A stretch of 14,947 nt of DNA from CACPJA01 sp964629335 (GTDB lineage: Bacteria; Pseudomonadota; Gammaproteobacteria; Steroidobacterales; UBA11654): assembly GCA_964629335.1 (NCBI GenBank), contig CAZVRH010000035.1, forward strand, positions 1 through 14,947, written 5' to 3'. Of this stretch, positions 1 through 7,180 are shown piece after piece. The translations under genes and the position numbers were made by a program. The stretch's first letter is position 1. Each line of letters begins with the position of its first letter. The notes beneath the pieces are model-generated. The model was given only the letters and a program-made list of their open reading frames with translations, had not been told where the DNA came from and did no database searches.

Positions 1-135
1 AGGGTTTTTCTCAAACGAGACATTTATATTATTGCTTGAGAATATTGAGCTCCTTGTGATTTGTTGTTCAATCTTTGTAAATAAATCACATTTTTCATTT
101 GCGGCAATAACGGCTGCATCTGCGGCTTTATTCAT
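1..135 (-). CDS. Unrecognised protein, N-terminal 45 residues only (runs off the left edge)
   Basis: An open frame starts at an ATG (bases 135-133) and stays open to base 1, giving 45 residues beginning MNKAADAAVIAANEKCDLF. The start overlaps the last 8 nt of the upstream small gene (ATGAATAA arrangement), which suggests translational coupling and membership of the lipid-kinase operon. No Shine-Dalgarno sequence is visible. The visible part is Ala-rich, then polar, with one Cys; it has no signal peptide or membrane span. I do not recognise the family, and because only the N-terminus is present no function is proposed. It could be a chance open frame, but the overlap with the preceding stop favours a real gene. 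Confidence 0.45.
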   Translation of the reverse strand, partial: MNKAADAAVIAANEKCDLFTKIEQQITRSSIFSSNNINVSFEKNP

Positions 136-286
136 TGTTTTTAGAAAGCAGGGTTTTATATTCGGAAGAATTGTTCTGGCCTAATACAGCGGCTTTCTTT
201 TGTCTTTCATAATAAATCGAAATAAAGACTAAAAAAATACAAAACACAATAATATACAAAGGTATCCGGTTAGTTTTCTTTTTCAT
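128..286 (-). CDS. Small single-span membrane protein, 52 aa
   Basis: A complete 52-codon frame starts at ATG (286-284) and ends at TAA (130-128). The protein begins MKKKTNRIPL, followed by one strongly hydrophobic segment at about residues 9-26 (Ile, Val, Phe, Leu, Tyr), then a basic ERQKK patch and a polar tail of about 20 residues. The basic N-terminus and hydrophobic core fit an inner-membrane anchor or an uncleaved signal sequence; no lipobox or clear cleavage site is seen. It starts 9 nt after the lipid-kinase stop on the same strand and overlaps the next frame by 8 nt, so it is probably the middle gene of an operon. An AGG lies about 8 nt before the ATG. The family is not recognised and the function is unknown. 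Confidence 0.5.
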   Translation of the reverse strand: MKKKTNRIPLYIIVFCIFLVFISIYYERQKKAAVLGQNNSSEYKTLLSKNNE

Positions 287-295
287 GTATTAAGC

Positions 296-1201
296 CTATA
301 TTTTTCCAAATATTCTGACTGCTTTATTTATTAATTCAACCTGAATCGGTGATGTTCCCATATTTTCGCCATCTATATTCAAAGGGTCATTCTCAGTTTT
401 TATATCAAAGCTAGTGATTTGACTATATTCAACAAAAGGATCCTCTATGTGGCCTCCAGAAAACAATTGCGTAAATATCTTTAATACTCTTAGTTTTGAT
501 GCCTGTCTAACCAAGATAATATCAATTAAGCCATCGTCTAAAACGGCGTTGGGAGCCATTTGCATTCCCTTGCCAGTGTGTACGTTGTTCAGTGCCAAAA
601 AAAACAAAGTATTGCCCTCTATACTGCTATTGTCCAACTTGGTTTTTAAATGTTTTTGTTTCATTCTCATAACAGTTATTAATGAAGCAATTGAATACCT
701 AATGCCTCCCATCCATCTCAGTTTTTCTGCCAAAATATTAACCTCAGCGGCCATTCCCCAGCCAATAATATTGATGGCAAAAAAAGTTTTTTTCTTATCA
801 TCAATTTTGAAAACGTCTATAAGGCTGGTTGTCCCGGTGAGAATATTTTGGATTGCTTTTATTGGATCTAACTCCCCCAAAGTTTCAGCGAATGCGTTCC
901 CGCTCCCTGTAGGGATGATACCTAAAGGGGTTTCCTGGGATTTACCAGACAGCATTAATCCATTGACTGCTTCATTAATTGTTCCGTCGCCGCCCAAAAC
1001 ACAAATCCCATCAACATCATTGAAATTCTGTTTTTGAATAAAATCTGTGATGGAACCCCTTCTCTCGCTGGTAAAAATCTTGCTTTGTATATTAAGCTGG
1101 TCTAATTCATGTTTAATTTGTCCCATGATAGCCATACTCTGATGCTTCCCTGCTGTTGGGTTCACCAGAAACCAAAGTTTTTCTATTTCTTTATCGTCCA
1201 T
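296..1201 (-). CDS. Diacylglycerol kinase family lipid kinase (YegS/DgkB-like)
   Basis: This 301-residue protein has the hallmarks of the DAGK catalytic family (PF00781), which phosphorylates diacylglycerol or related lipids with ATP at the cytoplasmic face of the inner membrane. Visible motifs are the N-terminal NPTAGK (14-19), the nucleotide-binding GGDGTINEAVNGL (70-82) and PTGSGNAFA (97-105). The C-terminal beta-rich domain ends with the family-typical NIDGEN stretch near residue 277. Length matches the usual 290-310. The start is the ATG at 1201-1199; no good Shine-Dalgarno precedes it. It is divergent from the azurin gene across a 119-bp A+T-rich spacer and is followed after 9 nt by a small membrane protein. 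The exact lipid substrate (diacylglycerol, phosphatidylglycerol or a sphingoid base) cannot be told from sequence. The family assignment is firm; the substrate is not. Confidence 0.88.
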   Translation of the reverse strand: MDDKEIEKLWFLVNPTAGKHQSMAIMGQIKHELDQLNIQSKIFTSERRGSITDFIQKQNFNDVDGICVLGGDGTINEAVNGLMLSGKSQETPLGIIPTGSGNAFAETLGELDPIKAIQNILTGTTSLIDVFKIDDKKKTFFAINIIGWGMAAEVNILAEKLRWMGGIRYSIASLITVMRMKQKHLKTKLDNSSIEGNTLFFLALNNVHTGKGMQMAPNAVLDDGLIDIILVRQASKLRVLKIFTQLFSGGHIEDPFVEYSQITSFDIKTENDPLNIDGENMGTSPIQVELINKAVRIFGKI

Positions 1202-1259
1202 TAATAAAAAAATATAACTTTATTCTCTTTATTACAAAGACAATTGGTTTTATACTGCT

Positions 1260-1289
1260 TTGCAAATTAGAAGCTAGCTTTATTATTAT
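1260..1289 (+). promoter_or_regulatory. Candidate sigma70 promoter for azurin/osmC with palindromic spacer
   Basis: The 119-bp divergent spacer between the lipid kinase and azurin holds a possible -35 TTGCAA (1260-1265) and -10 TATTAT (1284-1289), 18 bp apart. The -10 ends 31 nt before the GTG start. The spacer contains a perfect 10-bp palindrome, AAGCTAGCTT (1271-1280), which could be an operator or chance. A good Shine-Dalgarno, AAAGGAG, follows at about 1309-1315. The region is so A+T rich that promoter-like hexamers are expected by chance, so this is tentative. Confidence 0.3.
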
Positions 1290-1320
1290 TTTAAAAAAAT
1301 TATAAGAAAAAGGAGTTAAC

Positions 1321-1974
1321 GTGAGTGATTCAGGTCTAGGTTTTTCTCATAATCGATTTATTGGTTTAATGGTTATTATTGCTGTTCTTACTCTTCTTTT
1401 TGAGTGGGTAAGCAATTTCGGTGGAGGTGTGATTAAAGCTCAAGTTGAACGGACCACCAGTAAATATAATCCCACAAAAAATATAGAAAAGAGGATAGAA
1501 CCGGTAGTGGTTTTATCTAACGAGTCAGCTGTTAAAGCAAGCACTAAAGACTCATCATTGGCCGACACCGTCAACTTCGTTGCAGAAGACTCCTGTCAGC
1601 AAACCATTGAAGGCAACGATATGTTGCAATTCAACCTTAAAGAAATGGTGGTGAGCTCAAGCTGCGAAGAAATAACCATCACGCTTGTTCATACAGGCAC
1701 TATGCCTGCAAACGTTATGGGTCACAATTGGGTATTAACAACATCAGCTGACTTCATGCCTGTCGCTCAAGCAGGGGGTGCAGCTGGTGCAGACAATGAC
1801 TATGTCCCTGTTGGTGATAACAGGGTTTTAGCTGCATCGGCGGTGATAGGCGGCGGTGAAGAAACATCAGTAACCTTTTCTACTTCACTCCTAAAGACCG
1901 GCGAAGACTATACGTTTTTCTGCTCCTTTCCAGGTCATTTTGCAGTTATGAAAGGGGTGTTTAAGGTTGTCTAG
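1321..1974 (+). CDS. Membrane-anchored azurin (type 1 blue copper protein)
   Basis: This 217-residue protein has an N-terminal hydrophobic segment (about 13-33), a hydrophilic linker of about 50 residues, and a C-terminal azurin domain (about 88-217). All copper ligands of Pseudomonas azurin are recognisable: His135 in MGHNWVL with Gly134 before it, then Cys201, His206 and Met210 in the FFCSFPGH...M loop. Cys92 and Cys115 match the conserved disulfide. Azurins shuttle single electrons in the periplasm. Most have a cleaved signal peptide; here no convincing cleavage site follows the hydrophobic stretch, so I infer a tethered form. The start is GTG at 1321, supported by AGGAG about 5 nt upstream. 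The OsmC-family gene begins 9 nt after the stop. Redox partners are not in the window, so its role is not fixed. Confidence 0.9.
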   Translation: MSDSGLGFSHNRFIGLMVIIAVLTLLFEWVSNFGGGVIKAQVERTTSKYNPTKNIEKRIEPVVVLSNESAVKASTKDSSLADTVNFVAEDSCQQTIEGNDMLQFNLKEMVVSSSCEEITITLVHTGTMPANVMGHNWVLTTSADFMPVAQAGGAAGADNDYVPVGDNRVLAASAVIGGGEETSVTFSTSLLKTGEDYTFFCSFPGHFAVMKGVFKVV

Positions 1975-1983
1975 TTTTTTAGC

Positions 1984-2385
1984 ATGCCCACATCAATAGT
2001 TTTTTATTCAGGTGACCTAAGAACTGAAAGCACTCATCTCCAATCTGGGGAAGGCTATATAACCGACGCGCCAACTGATAACAAAGGTAAAGGAAAAGCC
2101 TTCTCCCCCACAGATTTAATCGCCACAGGGTTAGCGAATTGCATGCTCACAATTATGGGAATTGTCTCCAGTAGAGAAAATTTTCAGATCGAGGGTACAA
2201 AAGCAGAAGTAACTAAAACCATGGGACAAAATCCTAGATGTATTAGTGAAATTAAAATAGATTTTTACTTTCCAAAAGAGTATTCAGACGACGAAAAAAA
2301 ACTGCTTGAAGAAGCTGCTATCAACTGTCCAGTTGCGAAAAGCTTGTCTCGTGAATTAACTCAGACGATTAATTTTTATTACTAG
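1984..2385 (+). CDS. OsmC/Ohr-family thiol protein (putative peroxide-detoxifying)
   Basis: This 133-residue protein fits the OsmC family (PF02566), small cytoplasmic dimers that reduce organic or lipid hydroperoxides with a two-cysteine active site. The two signature cysteines are visible: Cys53 in GLANCM, after the SPTDL motif at 41-45, and Cys115 in INCPVAKSL. A third Cys, at 86, is not part of the usual pair. The divergent N-terminus places it nearer generic OsmC-like proteins than canonical Ohr or OsmC. The ATG lies 9 nt after the azurin stop with no clear Shine-Dalgarno, so co-transcription and perhaps reinitiation after azurin are likely. Its TAG stop is shared with the opposing ubiK stop in a CTAG. 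The family is firm; the substrate is unknown, and peroxidase activity is inferred from the two cysteines. Confidence 0.85.
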   Translation: MPTSIVFYSGDLRTESTHLQSGEGYITDAPTDNKGKGKAFSPTDLIATGLANCMLTIMGIVSSRENFQIEGTKAEVTKTMGQNPRCISEIKIDFYFPKEYSDDEKKLLEEAAINCPVAKSLSRELTQTINFYY

Positions 2386-2585
2386 TTTTTTATTTTGTCT
2401 CTAATGGATTCTATTTCTTTTTTCAGCGCATCAATTTCTGAGCGTTCAACAAGGTCCATTTTCTGGATCGCCTCTTTAATTAAAAAAGAAAGATTCTTTT
2501 GAATATCTTCCTTTGCTTCCTTGGCTGATTTAGGAAGAATCGAAGAAAGATTTTCAGACCATTTTTTGAAATTATCGTTATCCAT
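2382..2585 (-). CDS. ubiK: UbiK, ubiquinone biosynthesis accessory factor (BMFP domain, YqiC-like)
   Basis: This 67-residue, highly charged, mostly helical protein matches the YqiC/UbiK family (PF04380). The best match to E. coli YqiC is the central MDLVERSEID (about 43-52), equivalent to LDLVSREEFD, followed by a coiled-coil tail (KKEIESIRDKI). The N-terminal half has an amphipathic pattern, as in the family. In E. coli UbiK binds UbiJ and assists aerobic ubiquinone synthesis in the cytoplasmic Ubi complex. The protein is shorter than E. coli YqiC (about 96) and lacks the Pro-rich end. It lies about 2.2 kb from ubiE-ubiB on the opposite strand, divergent from hemY (73-bp spacer) and convergent with the OsmC gene. 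The assignment rests on a short motif and overall character, so it is good but not certain. Confidence 0.75.
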   Translation of the reverse strand: MDNDNFKKWSENLSSILPKSAKEAKEDIQKNLSFLIKEAIQKMDLVERSEIDALKKEIESIRDKIKN

Positions 2586-2658
2586 AATCGCTTCGAATAG
2601 AAAACTTCGATATTATCATTAGTAACGGACAGCATAAAGCAACTATTAACTTTATCAA

Positions 2659-3900
2659 ATGATTGAAAAGAAGGAACAAAACCCCAAGAAAAAAAGCCGG
2701 TTAGGTTTTTTCATTGGGGTTTTTGTGCTTCTTTTTATCGTCGTCTCTAGTCTAGGCCTGTTTTGGCTGAACAGACAACCGGTGGACCAACAGATGTTGT
2801 CTTCGATTGATAATTTTATTGGCGACTTAAATGGATATGTTTTATTAGAGTTTTTCCAATACTCGCTTGAAACCACTGTACCTATTTTGATTCTTGGAGT
2901 GTTGATAACATATATCCTAATAAGAATTGTCGTTGTCATCTGGAGATCACCAAGGATTATAAGAGGGCTTCTAGCGAACAGAAGCACTAAACGTACAAAA
3001 AGATTGCTTAACGAAAGTCTGCTCTTATTGTCCAAAGGAGAACTCGTTAAAGCCAGGAAAAAACTAAAATCGGCCAACTCGACCAGTCGTCCCATACTTC
3101 AGACTTTCTTGTTAAGTATTGAGCTAGAAATAGAATCTGGAAATACCCTTGCATCGAATGACTGGGTGGAAAGGGCTGTAAATGCATTTCCAGAAGCAGC
3201 GCCTTATATCCTGGGTTATGCCAGTAATTTGTTGATTAAAAAAAATTATTTTATAGATGCAAGATCTTATGTTGATCAATTAATGGAAGCCAACCCAAAG
3301 AACCCTTTGGCCAATCAATTGCTTTTCAGAATTATAAACGGCACCCATGATCATGATTTAATGCTTAGAAAAATATTTGAATTCTCTGATCATGTTAATG
3401 ATGATGAGCTTGCTCACACAATCCATACCCTGGTTAAAGATGCGATTACCAACAACAAACCTCTAGAGGCTGTTCTTGAGCGGATACCTAAATCAATTGA
3501 AAAACACCCTTTAATCTTAACCTCAAAGATAGAGGCCTGGATAAGCAACCGAGAATACCTAAAGGCTGAGGCAGCCTTGAAAAAACAGATTCCAAGCAGC
3601 TGGAACCAAGAATTAATTCTTTTGTATGCAGAGCTTGGTAATGACAAGGTTAGCGAACTATCAACAACTGTTGATAAATGGTTGGAAGAAAGGCCAAAGG
3701 ATTCTAATCTCTGGTTAGTGGCGAGTCGACTGGCTCAAAAAGATGGGTTGTGGTCCAAAGCCCAACAATGTATTGAGCGAGCCATAGACATCTCACCCAC
3801 TAGCGAAACCTATACTGAATTAGCCCTCATCCTCTCTGAGTTGGGTGAAAAAGAAAAGGCCTCGGAAGCATTAAGTTTAGCGCGACAAATAAGTGGCTAG
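2659..3900 (+). CDS. hemY: HemY-like inner-membrane TPR protein
   Basis: This 413-residue protein has a basic N-terminus, a first membrane span (about 15-37), a second (about 73-95), and a long helical-repeat region with TPR character to the end. The stretch from NGYVLLEFFQYSLETTV (58-74) into the second span matches the HemY N-terminal domain (PF07219; E. coli has GYVLIQTDNYNIETSV). A clear TPR-like unit lies near 345-410. HemY of the hemCDXY operon is an inner-membrane protein linked to late haem synthesis and coordination of haem enzymes; it is not the protoporphyrinogen oxidase that carries the same name in Bacillus. Here it stands apart from hemC and hemD, just upstream of xerC. The ATG at 2659 has no evident Shine-Dalgarno. 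The family call is good; the precise role is not established by sequence. Confidence 0.82.
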   Translation: MIEKKEQNPKKKSRLGFFIGVFVLLFIVVSSLGLFWLNRQPVDQQMLSSIDNFIGDLNGYVLLEFFQYSLETTVPILILGVLITYILIRIVVVIWRSPRIIRGLLANRSTKRTKRLLNESLLLLSKGELVKARKKLKSANSTSRPILQTFLLSIELEIESGNTLASNDWVERAVNAFPEAAPYILGYASNLLIKKNYFIDARSYVDQLMEANPKNPLANQLLFRIINGTHDHDLMLRKIFEFSDHVNDDELAHTIHTLVKDAITNNKPLEAVLERIPKSIEKHPLILTSKIEAWISNREYLKAEAALKKQIPSSWNQELILLYAELGNDKVSELSTTVDKWLEERPKDSNLWLVASRLAQKDGLWSKAQQCIERAIDISPTSETYTELALILSELGEKEKASEALSLARQISG

Positions 3901-3921
3901 GTTTCGCGTCCTTTATAATGC

Positions 3922-4821
3922 ATGAAAGAAGAATTTCAACACTTAAAATATAAGTTCCTACAATTTTTAGAAACTGAGAAGCGCTATTCTAAACACACTG
4001 TAGAAAACTATTCCAAAGATATTGATGGTCTAGAAAAATTTTGTGTCTCAAAAAAAATAAACGCGTGGGATCAAGTTAAACCTCACCATATTAGGACCTA
4101 TGCATCTCAGATCTTTATAGATGGGCTTGGCGCTAGAAGCATTCAAAGAAAACTCTCTGCTATTAGAAGCTTTATGAATTATCTTGTTAGAGAAAACCTT
4201 CTTAAAACCAACCCTGCAGACGGAATCAAAACCCCTAAGGCTGCAAAAAAACTACCCGGTATCCTAGATGTGGACCAAGTAAATCAACTGCTTAATATTA
4301 GCGACACAAAACCAATAAGCTTAAGAGATAAAGCCATTATGGAACTCTTGTATTCATCAGGTCTACGGCTCGCAGAACTGGTTGCTCTGAATCCTATTGA
4401 TCTCAACATTCAAGACAGGAGTCTCACCGTCGTCGGCAAAGGGAACAAAAAGAGGATGCTGCCTATTGGCTCAAAGGCAATAGATGCAATTAAAGCTTGG
4501 ATAAAAGTAAGGTCTCAAGTTGCTACGCCTGACGAAGAAGCTTTATTTGTAGGCAACAGAGGAAACAGATTAAGTAGAAGGTCTGTTCAAAGTCGTATCA
4601 ACCACTGGGCAAAAAGAAACGGCTTACAACAAGATGTCTACCCTCATTTGCTTAGACACAGTTTTGCAACTCATTTACTGGAAGCGAGCGGAGACTTGAG
4701 AGCTGTGCAGGAATTACTCGGACATAAAGACATTAGCAGTACACAAGTTTATACTCATCTTGATTTTCAGCATCTTGCTGAAACCTATGATAAAGCACAC
4801 CCAAGATCGGGCAAGAAATGA
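3922..4821 (+). CDS. xerC: Tyrosine recombinase XerC
   Basis: This 299-residue recombinase has an N-terminal SAM-like core-binding domain (about 5-95) and a C-terminal catalytic domain. All catalytic residues are present: Arg149 (SSGLRLAEL), Lys173 (GKGNKKR), His242 and Arg245 (HLLRHSFATH), His268 (LLGHKDIS) and the nucleophile Tyr277 (VYTHLDF). The ending THLDFQHLAETYDKAHPR is characteristic of XerC rather than XerD. With XerD and FtsK it resolves chromosome dimers at dif. Length matches E. coli XerC (298). The ATG at 3922 follows hemY by 21 nt with no Shine-Dalgarno; a TATAAT lies just before it. The last 4 nt overlap ubiE (ATGA). The housekeeping C-terminus and chromosomal neighbours argue against a phage or integron integrase. 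Confidence 0.94.
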   Translation: MKEEFQHLKYKFLQFLETEKRYSKHTVENYSKDIDGLEKFCVSKKINAWDQVKPHHIRTYASQIFIDGLGARSIQRKLSAIRSFMNYLVRENLLKTNPADGIKTPKAAKKLPGILDVDQVNQLLNISDTKPISLRDKAIMELLYSSGLRLAELVALNPIDLNIQDRSLTVVGKGNKKRMLPIGSKAIDAIKAWIKVRSQVATPDEEALFVGNRGNRLSRRSVQSRINHWAKRNGLQQDVYPHLLRHSFATHLLEASGDLRAVQELLGHKDISSTQVYTHLDFQHLAETYDKAHPRSGKK

Positions 4822-5567
4822 CAGGAGATGAAAAAAAAGTAAGTTTTGGTTACGAATCGGTAAGCGAAAATGAAAAAACACGGAGAGTTGGCGACGTGTT
4901 TGATTCAGTTTCAGAGCAATACGACCTAATGAATGATCTGATGTCTTTTGGTGTTCATAGATTCTGGAAACGTTTTGCGATGATGCACACAGGACTCGAA
5001 GAAGGGATGAAAGCGCTAGATGTTGCCAGCGGCACCGGTGATCTTGGTGTTTTATTAGCAGATCAAGTTGGCAAATCAGGCACCGTTGTTCTAACCGACA
5101 TCAATGCCTCTATGCTCAATCAAGGGAGATCTAAACTGCTAGATCAAGGCAAGCTTAAGAATATAAATCTACTCCAAGCCAACGCTGAAAACCTGCCGTT
5201 TGAAGACCATGTTTTTGATTGTGTCACGATAGCCTTTGGCTTGAGAAACATCACACATAAAAACACAGCCTTGTCTTCTATGTACAGAGTTATAAAACCT
5301 GGGGGCCGACTTTTAATATTAGAGTTTTCAAAAGCAAATGAGCTGGTTTCCCCTTTTTATGATTTTTATTCCTTCAATGTCTTGCCAAAATTAGGCGAGT
5401 GGGTTGCGAACGATGGAGACAGTTATAAATATCTCGCAGAATCAATCCGAGTTCACCCTGATCAAAAGAAACTCATTGAGATGATGAGTAAAGCTGGTTT
5501 TATTAATTCAGAGTACTTCAACCTAAGCGCGGGGATAGTCGCGCTTCATGTTGGGCACAAAGTTTAA
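4818..5567 (+). CDS. ubiE: Ubiquinone/menaquinone C-methyltransferase UbiE
   Basis: This 249-residue class I SAM-dependent methyltransferase matches UbiE in length (E. coli 251) and signatures. It shows an RVGDVFDSVSEQYDLMNDLM-type N-terminus (23-42), SAM motif I LDVASGTGD (67-75), motif II around LTDIN (92-96), the UbiE signature VTIAFGLRNIT (136-146) and RVIKPGGRLLILEFSK (157-172). UbiE C-methylates the demethoxy-quinol ring during ubiquinone synthesis, and demethylmenaquinol where menaquinone is made. Its ATG overlaps the xerC stop (ATGA), and its end overlaps the longest ubiB frame by 20 nt, so translation of the three is probably coupled. Unlike E. coli, no ubiJ lies between ubiE and ubiB. 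No menaquinone genes are in the window, so the ubiquinone role is favoured. Confidence 0.95.
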   Translation: MTGDEKKVSFGYESVSENEKTRRVGDVFDSVSEQYDLMNDLMSFGVHRFWKRFAMMHTGLEEGMKALDVASGTGDLGVLLADQVGKSGTVVLTDINASMLNQGRSKLLDQGKLKNINLLQANAENLPFEDHVFDCVTIAFGLRNITHKNTALSSMYRVIKPGGRLLILEFSKANELVSPFYDFYSFNVLPKLGEWVANDGDSYKYLAESIRVHPDQKKLIEMMSKAGFINSEYFNLSAGIVALHVGHKV

Positions 5568-7170
5568 AGTGAAATCATTACAAATATTAGCTAGGCTGCT
5601 TAAGACTCACCGAATATTGGTTCGCTACCAACTAGATGAATTTTTTGTCGGGTCCGATCTTCTAAAACCGCTTCGATGGATCTTTTTAATTTCACCGAGC
5701 CTATGGTTCAGAAAAAGCAGCAGTTCTTCGAGAGGTGAGCGACTTAGGTTGGCTCTTGAGGATCTGGGCCCTTTGTATGTTAAGTTTGGTCAATCGCTCT
5801 CTACAAGGCCTGACCTGCTTCCGGAAGACCTTGCATCTGAACTATCTAAGCTTCAAGATGAGGTCCCAGCATTTTCTGGTGAGCTTGCAGAACAAGAAAT
5901 ACACCAAGCATTTGGCAAAAGAGCTGAGGATGTTTTTTCTGATTTTGATAAAGAAGCTTTTGCCTCTGCTTCCATAGCTCAAGCTCATTTGGCAACTCTC
6001 AAAAGTGGGGAAGAAGTTGTGGTCAAAATACTTAGACCTCATATTTGGGAAGCTATAGAAAAGGATATGGAACTTCTTTTTCTCTTTGCAAGATTGTTGG
6101 AGAATTATTCAGAAGAATCTAAAAGGTTAAAGCCTATTGAGGTTGTCAGTGACTACCAAACTTCTGTTGTGCATGAACTGGATTTGTTAAGGGAGGCTGC
6201 AAACTGCTCTCAGATTGGGAGAAATTGGGAAGGGTCAGACATTATCAAAGTCCCTAAGGTTTATAAGGATTACTGCAAAACAAACATTCTGGTGCAAGAA
6301 CGAATTCATGGAATTCCTATTAGCAAGGTGGGCTCATTAAAAAGCGCTGGCATTGACTTAAAACAACTCGCTATTAATGGTGTGAGAATCTTTTTTACTC
6401 AAGTGTTTCACCATAATTTATTTCATGCGGATATGCATCCTGGAAATGTGTTTGTCGATGTATCTAATCCAGAAAAACCACTGTATGCTGCAGTTGATTT
6501 CGGGATCGTAGGCAGCTTAGATGATATAGATAGGCGATATCTAGCTCTTTCGTTCTCTGCTTTTTTCGAAAAAGATTATAAAACTATAGCCTCTAACTTT
6601 TTAGCTGCGGGTTGGGTACCCAGAGAGACAAGGCTAGACTCTTTTGAGGCCTCAATAAGAGCTGTTTGTGACCCTATAGCTGACAAACCTCTAGAGGAAA
6701 TTTCATTTGGTCAGCTTTTGATGCGTTTATTTCAAACAGCTAGAGAGTTTAAAATGGAAAATCAACCGCAATTAGTGCAGCTTGAAAAAACCTTGCTTAA
6801 CATTGAGGGTCTTGGGAGACAGCTCTATCCACAATTAGATATTGTTGCTGCGGCAAAACCGGTAATTTCGGAATGGAAAGAACAACAAACAAACCTTCAA
6901 TCAATTTTTTCAAGGCTTCAAGAAGATGCTCCAGAGATAAAAAAAACCATTGAGGAACTGCCAAACCTTGCAAGAGAGCTTATTAATAAACAAAACAACA
7001 ATCTGAACGACAAAGAGTTTTTTCAAGAATTTTCAAAAACAATCTACCAAAGCCTTTTAGGTATCGCCGCTATCCTTGCCGGAGGAATCCTCCTTGGTAT
7101 TGAGATTAATATTGGCTGGGGACTAATCGGCGCTGGGTTTCTTGTTATATTATTATCTAAACCAAAATAA
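5548..7170 (+). CDS. ubiB: UbiB, atypical protein kinase-like (ABC1/COQ8) ubiquinone factor
   Basis: This 540-residue protein aligns along its length with E. coli UbiB, an ADCK/COQ8 family ATPase needed for ubiquinone synthesis. Family features visible: the KxGQ motif VKFGQ (78-82) followed by STRPDL, the Ala-rich loop ASASIAQ (139-145), the ATP-contacting Lys160, HADMHPGN (293-300), the metal-binding DFG (317-319), and two C-terminal hydrophobic spans (about 502-537) that anchor it in the inner membrane. The frame's first ATG (5548) lies inside ubiE; a GTG at 5569, just after the ubiE stop, would give a 533-residue protein and is a real alternative. The stop TAA is part of TAATG at 7168-7172. 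UbiB is thought to act as an ATPase or chaperone on lipid precursors rather than a protein kinase. Identity is secure; the start is not. Confidence 0.94.
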   Translation: MLGTKFKVKSLQILARLLKTHRILVRYQLDEFFVGSDLLKPLRWIFLISPSLWFRKSSSSSRGERLRLALEDLGPLYVKFGQSLSTRPDLLPEDLASELSKLQDEVPAFSGELAEQEIHQAFGKRAEDVFSDFDKEAFASASIAQAHLATLKSGEEVVVKILRPHIWEAIEKDMELLFLFARLLENYSEESKRLKPIEVVSDYQTSVVHELDLLREAANCSQIGRNWEGSDIIKVPKVYKDYCKTNILVQERIHGIPISKVGSLKSAGIDLKQLAINGVRIFFTQVFHHNLFHADMHPGNVFVDVSNPEKPLYAAVDFGIVGSLDDIDRRYLALSFSAFFEKDYKTIASNFLAAGWVPRETRLDSFEASIRAVCDPIADKPLEEISFGQLLMRLFQTAREFKMENQPQLVQLEKTLLNIEGLGRQLYPQLDIVAAAKPVISEWKEQQTNLQSIFSRLQEDAPEIKKTIEELPNLARELINKQNNNLNDKEFFQEFSKTIYQSLLGIAAILAGGILLGIEINIGWGLIGAGFLVILLSKPK

Positions 7171-7180
7171 TGGGTATCTT

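Noticed and set aside
447..1037. 196-residue plus-strand open frame
   Set aside because: It lies entirely antisense to the lipid kinase, whose family motifs are unmistakable; the plus-strand translation is low-complexity and shows no domain.
2655..3095. 146-residue minus-strand open frame
   Set aside because: Antisense to the hemY start and membrane spans; its composition is the mirror of those codons, with no recognisable family.
3922..4821. Tyrosine recombinase as a mobile-element or phage integrase
   Set aside because: The C-terminal signature and housekeeping neighbours mark it as XerC; no att-like repeats, tRNA or other mobile genes are nearby.
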